The notes beneath the pieces were generated by a model. It saw only the letters and a list, made by a program, of their open reading frames with translations. It had not been told where the DNA came from and searched no databases. From Capronia americana (Eukaryota; Ascomycota; Eurotiomycetes; Chaetothyriales; Herpotrichiellaceae), in NCBI GenBank assembly GCA_016110215.1, contig JADWQD010000006.1:1116001-1180000 (forward strand): DNA of 64,000 nucleotides. The letters are read 5' to 3'. Positions within the stretch are counted from its first letter, which is position 1, and every line of letters starts with the position of its first letter. The translations under genes and the position numbers were made by a program. Of the stretch, positions 41,840 to 52,225 are shown in pieces.

Positions 41840-43504
41840 TAGTGGGTATTCGTACTCGTAGGAGTAAGCATGGCTCGCATGGATCTCGCTGGCGTATGAC
41901 GGCATAGCTCGGGGTGTTGGCACCACTGGGGCACCAGCGGGAGGGCGTTCCAAGGATAAAGAATCCGGCAGGCTGGTTTCGCACTATGCCCTGCTTGGGG
42001 TGATATGGGTACTAGTAATTGGCATGGTAGACCAAGGATAAGAGTGCGAGGGCACATGCGAGTACCTCTCGTACATGATTGCCGATTCTGGTGACTCGAG
42101 AATGAGACTCTCCCGGCTCTTTGGCCCGAATGTGAGAACCATCACAAGGATGACGTAGACTGGGCCTATGACATAGTGCTCAGCTCTGTTGTTTGGACCG
42201 GAATAAGAGCTGTCTTCTGTGACAGCTGGTCTTTTTTTGGTGTTGTTCAACTGAGAAGCGCTACCTCGTACCTCATACATTCAGGCATGAATGATTTGAA
42301 CGGGATTTTCCCTGCCCTGAGCGAAGAGCCTCAGAGCAGACAGCGTGAACATCTGCTGCGACTTGACGAGCCTGGAAGATCTGACCATAACTCATGCTAC
42401 TATGTAAGCGGCGATGGCCGACCCTAAATTTCCTGATGATCGGCGATGGAGCGCCCCCCAGCAGTTCCATTGGGCGGATTTCTCACCCCGAGGGGCGCTG
42501 ACGCTTGTCGATCGGGCCCTGCTATGGGCATCTTAACAATTCCCATGCCTGCAAAATCTGGACATCTCCACCGACGATCACTTGGCCACTGGTAGATGCG
42601 CGCACAGAACCCCGATGAACATGAACAAGTCGTCCCAAGCAGTGACCATCTGGTACACTCTAATTCGTGCATCGGAATGCACCAGCTGTGTTTGACTTTC
42701 ACTGTTCCTTGTAAGCACCCCCGCAGATCAATCGGCGTGCTGCAGATGCCATTCTGAGCGGTTTCCAAGGTCTTCTCAGATTCCTTTGTTGTCGCTGATT
42801 TGCGAGCTGCCTCCCGCTCCACTACCTGATTCTTTTTCCGCAGACCTTTTCCTGCGTGGATTCAAGTTCCGCCGCTATTCCTTTCTGACACGGGTCAGCC
42901 ACTCTACCCCTGCAAAGGGCTGCCTTGTGTTCTCTCACGCCTCGTAAAACGCCCCGAGTCAAAGTCGAAGCCACCCTTGCCCCCTCTCCAGTATAAACCG
43001 GTTGGCAAATCCGCCACGCTACTGTTAGAGCACCTACCGATCGTCTGTTCTGCGGACAATCTCTCAAAGACCGCGGCTCGTTTTACCTACAGCGTGCCCA
43101 CCGCATCAACCGTGCCTCACCGTTTTCAGCCCCGACCCTTCCTCAGAGTTGAATCAGGATTCTTTCCTTCGCATTCCACACTGTTTCTCCCGGCGGCTGC
43201 TGATCTGAATAATACTCGGCCTTGCCCACACTTACCGGGATACCTCTCCCAGGCACCCTCTGAACTATTTCATACCCCTCTTCCAGAGGCACAAGAGATC
43301 CCCCCGTCCTGTACCACCATTCCAAATTGATCCAGACAAACATCCGACCACGAACGAGTCGAACTGCCCAGCGTTTGCAATTGAAGCCTGCGCCACCAGC
43401 ATCAGTGTCGCTTTCAACGCTTAGTTCACTACAGACGCCACCTGCATCGACACGTCTACTTCCGTCAGTTCTCTTTGCGACCACAGCTCACCGCCGCCAG
43501 AATT
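41840..43504. other. Long upstream region and leader of the bZIP gene
   Basis: A 1.67-kb region. A TATAAA at 42992-42997 followed by pyrimidine-rich sequence suggests a start of transcription near 43020. From 42749 to 43504 there is not one ATG on the plus strand, consistent with a long leader kept free of upstream starts. No other gene is supported. Confidence 0.55.
42992..42997 (+). promoter_or_regulatory. TATA box candidate of the ATF/CREB-like bZIP gene
   Basis: TATAAA within CAGTATAAACCGG, about 510 bp before the start codon. Its position implies a leader of roughly 480 nt, which agrees with the ATG-free stretch that follows. Confidence 0.4.
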
Positions 43505-44533
43505 ATGGCTGTTCTGGGCAGCCACTCAGGCATGTCTTCGGCAGGCGCTTCTTCAGCAACCCCCAGCATCAGCGACCTTGATGGTTATACCTTCAGAGAC
43601 TATCATTTTCCTTCCGCTTTCAGCTATGCCTCTGCTCAGGACGATGACTTTGGCTTCGACCCGCCCTCAAAACCCAATGCAAATCACAATGACTACACGG
43701 TCTACAGCCCTCCCGACGACTACTCGTCACAATGGCCAGATTTCAAACGTGAGGACGAGCTGAAGCCATCGAGCGAGAACCTCACCAACCTGGATATCTA
43801 TGAGGTGGACAAATTCATCGCGTCCACATTACCTAACACCAAGACAGCAGTCTCGCGATTCGGCCAGATGACCCCTCCAAGATCGAACTCTACCTCCAGC
43901 ACAACCAGCAATGAGAAATTGTCACCGAAGACTCTCCCAACAGAAACACGGAAGAGAGGCAAGCCTCGGACCAAGAGTGCGGAGGAGGCTGCCTCCGCCA
44001 ATCCGACGAAGACGACTACTGCAGGCCGCAAGCGCAAGTCCTCGCGAAAGGCATCCACTCCCGACGAAGAAGACGGCGCCCCAGACGACCAGAGAAGAAA
44101 GCAGTCGCTCGAAAAGAACAGATTGGCTGCTGCAAAATGTCGCATCAACAAGAAAGAAAAGACAGAAAGACTCCAACGGGACTCGCAAACCAAAGCTGTC
44201 GAGAACGCATATCTGAAAGACCAGGTCATGCGCTTGAAAGATGAGATTCAACAGATGAACGCCATCCTGGTTGCACATGCAAACTGCGACGGGTGCAAGT
44301 CGCCAGAGGAGATCCAAGCCCATGTCACCGCGCTCGGCAACGAGTTCTTCAACCAGCAGCTGGCACTTACTGGGTCCAACTTCCCTGACTATCAGCAGTT
44401 GAACTTTACAGGATTGCCTCCCTTGCCAGACTTCTTCTCCAGTCCACCTGGAGCTCAAATGCTACACCCACCCCTGCCAGAGTTCAACCGGTCTGCAGAA
44501 TTCGAGGTTCACACTCCGCTGCCAACCGACTGA
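43505..44533 (+). CDS. ATF/CREB-like bZIP transcription factor
   Basis: A single-exon protein of 342 residues, starting at the ATG at 43505; the open frame extends ten codons further only to a non-ATG codon. The N-terminal half is acidic and Ser/Pro-rich (LDGYTFRDYHFPS, VYSPPDDYSSQWPDFKRED), a likely activation region. A Lys/Arg-rich linker precedes the basic region KQSLEKNRLAAAKCRINKKEK, in which Asn and Arg have the N-x7-R spacing and AAAKCR is typical of the ATF/CREB/Jun type. Zipper leucines follow in LKDQVMRLKDEIQQMNAIL. A conserved HANCDGCKSPEEIQ block follows the zipper. Fungal relatives (the AtfA/AtfB group) act in oxidative and osmotic stress and in spore biology. I do not assign the subtype. 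Confidence 0.9.
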   Translation: MAVLGSHSGMSSAGASSATPSISDLDGYTFRDYHFPSAFSYASAQDDDFGFDPPSKPNANHNDYTVYSPPDDYSSQWPDFKREDELKPSSENLTNLDIYEVDKFIASTLPNTKTAVSRFGQMTPPRSNSTSSTTSNEKLSPKTLPTETRKRGKPRTKSAEEAASANPTKTTTAGRKRKSSRKASTPDEEDGAPDDQRRKQSLEKNRLAAAKCRINKKEKTERLQRDSQTKAVENAYLKDQVMRLKDEIQQMNAILVAHANCDGCKSPEEIQAHVTALGNEFFNQQLALTGSNFPDYQQLNFTGLPPLPDFFSSPPGAQMLHPPLPEFNRSAEFEVHTPLPTD

Positions 44534-45940
44534 ACCTTCGGACACCAGGCTTACTGCCGTCCTTACGCGTGTACCATTTACGACCTGATTTGCTCTGAGT
44601 CCGGCAATGACCGGCATTGACATGTGCTCTGCGCTGATTTGGCCATGGAGGCTTGTGATTTGAAGATACCCCTCACAGAAAGTTTCTTCTGTGGACTTCA
44701 GCTGGCATGGTCCTGTAAGACACCCATGAAGGTGCCGTCGAATCGAGCCCTGAAGCAGCAACTCACGTCGGAAAACGAGCTCCCATTCAGTGGCGGGGTT
44801 CATTTTGCCTCCTACCCCGCTCGTTGTGGCGGTGCTGGTTACCGACAAGCGAGCGAATCGACTCGAGGAGGAGCGGTTGGGATCGGTACTCTCTTCCAAC
44901 CAAGCAATGGGCCAGGACTTCCACAGGTGACGACGTTTACGAGTCGCCACGAAGGCCAAGCTGTCGAGCGTCCGAGGAAAAGCGTTGGTTTCTGGAAGGA
45001 CGACTTGAGTCAAAAGTGCTGTTTTTGCCACAGAGAAATCATCTTTCTGCCCCACAAACAACAGTAGCTTGCAGGCATACGAGTTAATTTTGACCCCTAG
45101 CGGCCAGTGGAGGACCAGGACACTCTAATCGGACTGGATAAGTGGCATGAAGCTCATCTAGTAGTTGCAGTGAATGAAGCATGAGAAATGCAATTATGGC
45201 TATGAAACCCACACTTTTGCTCCCCCGGGACTTTTACCTAGACGTCCGCTTATGCATCCTGATTTCCTGGTTCCTTAAGTTAGATTTGTGTACTACTTGC
45301 CCCATGGTGAGCCAGAAAATGGCATGTGCACATCTGGCGGGTGCGGATACTCGTTGATTCTAAAGGGTTAACGAAGGCCAACGCTGGAGCCTTCTCGTAG
45401 ACCTAACTGCTTGAACGATGTCTCCAGGCAGGAAAACTCGCCCACTCTTCAATCCAGGCAAGTTCCAGGAGCCGGACACCCGGAGCAGCCCTGATGTTCA
45501 CATGCAACTCTCCAAACCGTGCTCCGATACTGTATTTGTACATGTTAGTTCATCTAGCTTACTGGAAACAGTAGCTCGCTCACTATGATCGCCCCCCTTC
45601 CATCTTCCATCGCCTTCCGTGCATGAGCATGTTTCTTGAACCTCGAACTTACAGCACCCTTCTGCACCCCAACGACACACCCCGAAACAGCAATTGTTCA
45701 GGGACCTGAGGCTTTGTGAACCTTGAAACTGCTCGTAGCTCTCTCGCAATTACATGCTACTATGCGCCTAGAGATGTCCACTACGAGTATCCTACAAGTA
45801 CGAGTACCCAGTACCTGTCCATCTAAAGCTACCCCGCGAAACTCTGAAATCGTGCTCAAACCTTCCCGTGTGTGTACTCGTATGTCCCCTGCTAAGTCTA
45901 TGCCCATCCCTAAGAGTACATTGATCTCGACGCAAACCCA

Positions 45941-46056
45941 ATTCGAATTCGCGTACCCAGCACTCCTGGACTAGGATATCCTACTCGTACGGGTAAAATG
46001 TTCGCCAATTCGCGTTACCCAGCACTCAGCACTCGCGTACTAAAATATCCTATTCG
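45941..46056. repeat. Diverged two-copy direct repeat
   Basis: Two related stretches begin with AATTCGCGT, run through ACCCAGCACTC and end at ATATCCTA.TCG. The copies are about 65 bp apart, start to start, and differ by small indels. It looks like an old tandem duplication. Confidence 0.65.
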
Positions 46057-46392
46057 ATGCAACCTAAATTCGAGATCGACAGCTCCTGCCTGCAACCTGC
46101 GGAGCATCGGGGATGTTCGTTTCGCATGAAGGACCACGATGAGCGCCGAGGCACTGTGGCACAGTTCTCGTAAGCCCGACTTCTATTAAGTGGAAATGTC
46201 CTCGTACCTCCCTTCCCATCGCCCTACGAGAATGGGAGTATTGCTCCCAACCCCACTCCACCATCTCTTTCGTCGCTCCACCGGCTCGGCGGCGCTGCAT
46301 GGGGCGTGGGCACCATGTGCGGGTTGACGATCGCGGAAATGTCCAGCCTCGCACTTGTGACGAGCGAGGAATGGTGGTGGGGTGGGGAGAGG

Positions 46393-46433
46393 AATGGAGT
46401 CGTTGATGTCAGTGACATCATTGACGACTCCAT
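46393..46433. repeat. Imperfect inverted repeat (hairpin-capable)
   Basis: ATGGAGTCGT-TGATGTCA on the left is matched by the reverse complement of TGACATCA-TT-GACGACTCCAT on the right, with a one-base centre and a three-base insertion in one arm. The arms pair over about 17 bases. The inner TGATGTCA/TGACATCA is a perfect palindrome around the central G. Confidence 0.75.
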
Positions 46434-47485
46434 CGTCAGCCTGATACTCCCAGTGTACCCTGTGTGCCCAGTGTGCCCAGTACTCGTACAAGTCTGAGTA
46501 CACAGTACGAGTACAGTAAGGTACCCACCCACCGATTCCACACCGTCCTGGAGGGTGTGGCTTGACTCAACGACGTAATGCTTACTTTTGGCTGTGGCTT
46601 TGATGGCGGCGAGGGGTCAAGGGTCCGTCCCTTACTGTGTACTCGTAGGATATACTTGTACTCGTAAGGCTGGAAAAGGTTCCCTTGACTTTATGTTTCA
46701 CAGAGCTCGCACGCTCACGCTGTACCAGTAGATACATACAGCCCTTTCAGCAGGTCCTGCAGCCCGTATATTTGTACCATTTTCCACGGCCGGTGTCTGC
46801 TACGTTAATGCCCACGATTTATCTAGGTGGGATTTTCGGCCTCGAGAGTCGACGATCGCTGGTCCACCAGCCCAACAAGTCATATATCCATCTTGCTTGC
46901 TCGGGATCAAAGCGATGCTACTCCGTACATGGTAGAACATGCCTCTAGATCGTGACCAGGGGGTCGATACATAGATTCTAGGCTCTAGCTCTTTTCTCAT
47001 TGCAGCTTCTGCCTTTGACTACGGAGTACCGTAGCCCGGAAAATGCGGATAGGAAGCTGGCTGATACATCCGCGAACTTCACAACGAAGTATTTCCGGGA
47101 CCGACGCCTATCATCGTCCGTCGAGATATGCTATGAAGGGAACGGCTAACCGTGCAATCCCGCATTCTAGGAATGATGGAATGAATGTGAATGTTAGAAT
47201 TCCTCTGTAATATCCCCTCGACAGGCCTGGAGCATGAACATGAAAAGTGTCATTATAGTAAGTATTCTGTACTCCTCTGTACCCGGCGTGACTTGCTAGT
47301 GATACGACAATTGACAGGAGGATCGCGTATCCGGAGCGTTGTGCTATCGAAAGAGTCCAGGTTACGTACGGGGCTGCCTCGATTTGTGTGTGGCCTCGTT
47401 CGTATCCAAGACCCTAGCTGATAGGGAACAATATCATAGTACTATAGTGAGTGCAAATCGGTCCTCTTGGTCTGCCTTGGTCTAG

Positions 47486-47690
47486 CTTGGTCGCTACAGT
47501 AAGTAATCTATACTGTATCACCTCTCTATTCTTGTCTCGGTCGCTACAATGAGTAATCTGGGCCACGTCACTATTCTTGTCTCGGTCGCTACAATAAATG
47601 ATCTGGCTCCCCCTCTATTCTTGTCTCTACCGCTACAGTAAGTAATCTGTATCCCCTCTCTATTCTTATTTGGGTCGTTATATATGCTTA
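47486..47690. repeat. Minisatellite, about 45-bp unit, four diverged copies
   Basis: The unit runs TCGCTACARTRARTRATCTG and then a C-rich part ending CTCTATTCTTGTC. Four copies follow in tandem and decay toward the 3' end. The array ends about 10 bp from the monooxygenase stop, so it lies in its 3' UTR or terminator region. Confidence 0.8.
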
Positions 47691-47700
47691 CTCGCCCTAT

Positions 47701-49926
47701 TCACGTCTCTGACGCCTGAGGGATAAGTGATGCCATCTCAGTAGACAGCTCAGCCTCCAAATTGATCTGTACGTCCTCTCCATCGATGAGTCCGAGATAG
47801 TAGGACAGGTCGCGCCCATCAAATTCGCGAACATCGAAGCCGTCCCCGAGAAACTCAAACATATTGAGTTCATTACAATAATCGATCTGGTAGTGTTCAA
47901 ACCGCGGCTTCTCGAGGATGTTGAGGTATGTCAGACGACTTCCAGGGAACATCGGCAGGGGGCCATCGACCCGGCCCTGTTTGAACCAGCTGCTGCACCC
48001 GGAGACCCACGCCGTTCTCTGGAGGAAGAGGTCCGCGTGCGCCTTGAACTGAGCGATGGCTTCGGGCCTCGGGGTGAGGGCCTTGATTCGATCCGTCTGC
48101 ATCTTGTCGATGATCTGGATAATGTAGAGAGCCAAGGTCTCTAGGATGGGTAGGAAAGAGCCGTGGCCGAGCGGTCCGTACGGTCCGCCCATCATATAGT
48201 AGTTAGGGACTTTTTTGCGTGTCACTTGTCAGTAATGGAACCACCGTCAGATACTTGAGACTTGGGCAACGAGAACGTACTGCTTGGAGGAGCCACGGAA
48301 ATGTATGACGGCGCTTCATCGCGCCATAGTTTGGCCAGACTGGTCCCGTTGGCCTCAACTGGGAACCTGGGGATCCACGACGTATTGAATCTGCGGGTGA
48401 AAGTGTTTCAATCAGCATGTGGACTGCAGACACACAGAGGAGTGTGTACAGACCCTGTCGCACAGATTATCACGTCCACTTCATGTTCCTGGCCTGTGTG
48501 GTCGATGAACCCTGTCGGCGTAACGGCTGACATGAGCTTCGTGAAGACTGTGACATTTTCCCGGTTCAGAGCTTCCAGAAATCCGTTCCCGGGCTGTAAA
48601 CGCGTATGGTCAGAAGCCAAGCGACAATCATGCAGAGAAGTCTTTGCAGCAGGAAAGCCCCCTTACAGTTGGTCTGCGACATCCTACGTCAAAGTCCTTG
48701 GGTATCATCTTCTCCATCAGCTCCGGGTTGCGCGCGAGTTTCTGTTTCATCTCGGCGGTTGCGTACTGTAGTCCAAGCCATTAAACAGGGTTTTCTGATC
48801 TGTCCGTCTGGAAGAAACTTACTTCTTTGGCTGCCTTGGCCTCTGGGGTGTTTTTCAAGATGAACTTGAACCGTTGGTTCAACTCGGATTCAATCATCTT
48901 GGAGTACTTGAGGTACAGCTTCGGCTGCTCCTTGAAGAGCTGTTTCTGTGTGGGAGTATCTATCATCGTCAGCACTGAGATCCGTTAAACTGCCAAGGTA
49001 TGTCCTACATTCAAAATTTCCACCACCGTTCGAGGCAAACCTTTGAGCAAAGCCGGCTGTGATCCAAGTAGGTGATCGAACCCAGGTGTATAAATGACCG
49101 ACTTCCGAGGCAATCTTTGCCACGATTTGGATCCCGCTACTGCCAGTCCCGATGACTGCGACCCTTTTGCCTTTGAGATCGAGCCCTTCGGTATAATGTG
49201 CGCTATGTTGCAGCACGCCTTTGAATGAGTGAAGGCCGGGGATATCAGGCCACTTCCAATTGCTGGCAACTCCTTATCAACACGCGCCACGCGACCATGA
49301 GAAGGAACAGGACTCACTTCAATATTCCACCACCATTAATAAGCACATTGCAGGTGTCGGTGAATTCGCGATCCTGCTCCTCATCGCGAATCCGGACATA
49401 CCAAAGGCCTTCCTGTTCCTCCCACTTGGCTCCGACAATCTTATGACGAAGCTTGATATGCTTCATAAGATCGTGCCTTTCAACGACGCTCTTGAAATAC
49501 TTCCAAATTTCGGGCGATTCCGAATAATAACGCGACCACTCGGGATTTCGATCCCACGTGAACTGGTAGCAAACAGAAGGGATGTCACAGGCGCACCCCG
49601 GGTACCTGTTGACACGCGTTAGTTAGTGTGCATCTCGGACGTGCCTCAATTTACCTGTTCTCGAGCCACGTCCCGCCTATATCATGGTTCTTTTCGTAAA
49701 CTTGAAACTCGACATTCTCCAGTCGGTCTCGGGCGAACTTAGAAAAGCAAATGCCTGAGGCGCCAGCGCCGATATGGATGACGCGCAACTTTCGACGTGC
49801 TCCAAAGTGTTCTTCGATGATCCTGTAGCCTTGTTCATCCTGGACCTTCCAACCATGACTGTCATATTGGGGATCGAGTGAACCATTCCCCGTGAGGAAG
49901 CCTTCGCCGTCCTTTCCAGGAGACAT
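47701..49926 (-). CDS. Baeyer-Villiger-type flavin monooxygenase
   Basis: A multi-exon FAD/NADPH enzyme starting at the ATG at 49926 (exon 1 49655-49926, exon 2 from 49605 downward, further exons to a TGA at 47701-47703). The FAD-binding Rossmann motif is VIHIGAGASGICF, and the usual EKNHDIGGTWLENRYPGCACDIPS follows across the first intron. The NADPH motif is VAVIGTGSSGIQ. Between them lies FKGVLQHSAHY, the place of the Baeyer-Villiger fingerprint (F-x-G-x3-H-x3-W), here with Tyr in place of Trp. The C terminus has ACS-like VSGCSSWFKQGRVDG. Such enzymes insert oxygen beside a ketone to give an ester or lactone. It is divergent from an esterase gene, the expected next enzyme. The ketone is unknown. 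Confidence 0.88.
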
Positions 49927-50657
49927 TTTGAAATGGGTACTGATAGACGTGGCTGGGTCTGAGAAAAGCAAACCCTATCAACTATGGTGCCTTCTCGTCT
50001 ATTAAACAAAAGAGATCTGAGATATGAGACGTAGACGTTCTTCCCCGTCTGTGGAGGTGTGCAACAATATTTTGCTGGTTCCTGAGAACCTATCTCGTGG
50101 GCAACGAGAACAGCTGCCGCGGCAACTCCCAGCCGCGGCCCCAATCTTGACTGACAGCCACGGCTATTTCATCAGCGCGGCTCATTGCGACAGCCGGCCA
50201 GCCGACCGCTCACCTGAGGACGGCGAATGCGAGAGAGGGGGACGCATGAGCGACTCGTCTGATCTGAGCCGTCCCCATGTCTCTCTCTACGGGTTAAAAT
50301 CGCAGCCGTAAAGTGGGAAACAACATCGGGGGCATGGCCGGCTCAGATTGGTTCCGTGCTTCCTCGGCCGCGCCTGGGGAAGGTTCGCCGAGGGTCTGTA
50401 CTCGGTAATGACGCGTATACGCATCTGAGACGCGCTTGTAATATTACAGTACTGTACTACAGGCCTTTCATGACTACCGATACGTAGTGAGGTGTCGGCC
50501 CCGGGCCCTTTGAATCCATTATGTATGTCCTCTGAATCGAGTCATATAGCCGTCAACTAGATCATCATCGGATCTCCCACAGATTAACTCATCGTCGTCT
50601 TTCTGCGCAGAGCTTTGGGCCACTTTGGAGGCGAGTGTCAGGTAATTAGTCACAAAG
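49927..50657. promoter_or_regulatory. Divergent promoter of the monooxygenase and esterase genes with two CCGCGG sites
   Basis: CCGCGG occurs at 50117-50122 and 50133-50138, 16 bp apart. This everted CGG repeat is the core of the yeast Pdr1/Pdr3 element and a known kind of Zn2Cys6 site. The same hexamer is in the other promoter regions of this cluster. Confidence 0.45.
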
Positions 50658-51991
50658 ATGGTCGAAGGCAGTTTCAATGGAGGTAGGCCGTTGACATCCG
50701 ATGTATCTCTGAACCTGGACGCCTTTGATCCCCGAGAAACGTCGGAAAGCACGACATTGCTGAACGACCGTCTGATTCAATTGGGACAGCAAGATATAAA
50801 GTGGTGGACGGTATGGAACACATGACATGGCAACTTTTATCTCTCCCTGCTGCTACTAGTCACCATGGCCTTCTCTCTGTTGCCCCGAAAAACTAACGGC
50901 CAATAAAGTGTGGAGCTGCTGAGTATCGTCGGCGTCGAGTCGAAGGACAGACGCCTTTCCCAGCACCTGTCTGCCTTGATGAAGCAGCGGAAGACATGGT
51001 CGTAAATTCTGACCATGGACCGGCCATCAAGTGTCGTGTATTCCTCCCTCTTGATGGCCAAGAGCCACGGGGAGTATTTTACCACATACACGGTGGTGGC
51101 TACGTCCTGGGCTCAGCAAGCGGGTAAGTAACGTTATAGCCCAGAATCATCCATAGGAAAGGCAAGAAGAGTGACGTTTTTCTTTTGGCCTTGGCTATAA
51201 TACAGACAAGATCTCCTGCTCGCTGAGATCTGCCAATCCTGTTCGCTGGTCTTGGTTTCGGTCGAATATCGCCTTGCCCCAGAGCATCCTTTTCCCGCAG
51301 CACTGGAGGACTGCTGCACCGTCGCGGAATGGTTGGTACGACACTCACGAGACAAGGTAGGTTAGAATAAGCACCCGATGCAGTCCAGAACCAGAAACCT
51401 TCACTGACACTCTTTTCTAGTGGCGCTGTGAAATGAGTTTTATCGGTGGCGAGGTAGGATTAAGAAACAGAGACGTCGACACAGTCAAACCAGACTAACG
51501 AGTGAGAAAAGTCCGCGGGCGCCACCTTGTCGGCTCTTGTCCTCCTCCATTTAAAACGGCACAATGCCCTGTCCCATATCAAGGGTGTCGTTTTCAGCTA
51601 TGGGAATTTCGATCTCTCAGCCTTGCCATCCCTGAGAGAGCTCGGCTCGACAGAGGCCCCGATTTTGAACTACGATGATGCCGAGCACTTCCTGAACGCC
51701 TATCTTCCCGGCCTGGGCTCCGATCAAAGAAAAGATCCTACCATGTCACCTGCATATAACAATCTCGATGGTCTGGTCCCGGCCTTGTTTATAGTCGGCA
51801 CCAAGGACGGGCTGCTGGATGACAGCATCTTGATGGCATCGCGGTGGCAGTTGGCGGGAAACGAAGCGATCTTGAAGTTCGTCCCAGGTGGCTGCCATGG
51901 TTTCATGACTTTCAATGGCCATGCGGTGGAAGTGACACGTCGCGGCTGGGACCTTATGCTTGCATTCCTGACCACGAAATTAGGTATCTGA
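50658..51991 (+). CDS. Alpha/beta hydrolase, HSL-family esterase
   Basis: An enzyme of 343 residues from five exons: 50658-50810, 50909-51123, 51206-51356, 51421-51453 and 51512-51991. All junctions are GT-AG, and two introns have perfect CTAAC branch sites. The oxyanion motif is HIHGGGYVLGS. VSVEYRLAPEHPFPAALEDC follows, as in the hormone-sensitive lipase family. The 33-nt fourth exon ends in GGE and the next begins SAGA, so the nucleophile elbow GESAG is made only by splicing. The acid is in GTKDGLLDD and the histidine in PGGCHGF. There is no signal peptide, so it is cytosolic. As the divergent partner of a Baeyer-Villiger-type enzyme it is a good candidate to open the ester or lactone formed there. 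Confidence 0.93.
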
Positions 51992-52225
51992 AAAGCTCAA
52001 GTGTGAAACAGGAGCTTGAACTTGGATAGTTGGAATCTGTTTGCCGTCTAGGAAACTCGGATCTCGATGCTTCCCATCCAGCTAGCTGAATTACGCCTGC
52101 AAATGGCTGGGCATTGACTCGTGGATGTCACATTTCAGTTATCGTCAGAGACCGCAGTAGATGTCTTGCAGAAAGGGATTGGACATGAACTTAAAAGGCC
52201 ATGAAATCTCATTGCGCTTTGTCTT

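Larger units (their letters stand above)
44534..47700. other. 3.2-kb gene-free region with repeats and motif clusters
   Basis: I find no supportable gene here on either strand. The 600-bp minus-strand frame over the bZIP 3' end lacks any family feature. The region does hold an imperfect inverted repeat (46393-46433), a diverged direct repeat (45941-46056), at least eight TACTCGTA-type motifs between 45780 and 46670, and a 45-bp minisatellite at its end. Confidence 0.6.

Noticed and set aside
44462..45061. 199-codon minus-strand frame at the end of the bZIP gene
   Set aside because: It overlaps the bZIP 3' end, has no ATG-supported family features and shows no splice partner.
47486..47690. 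CRISPR-like spaced repeats
   Set aside because: The repeats are diverged, continuous and lack unique spacers; this is a eukaryotic minisatellite.
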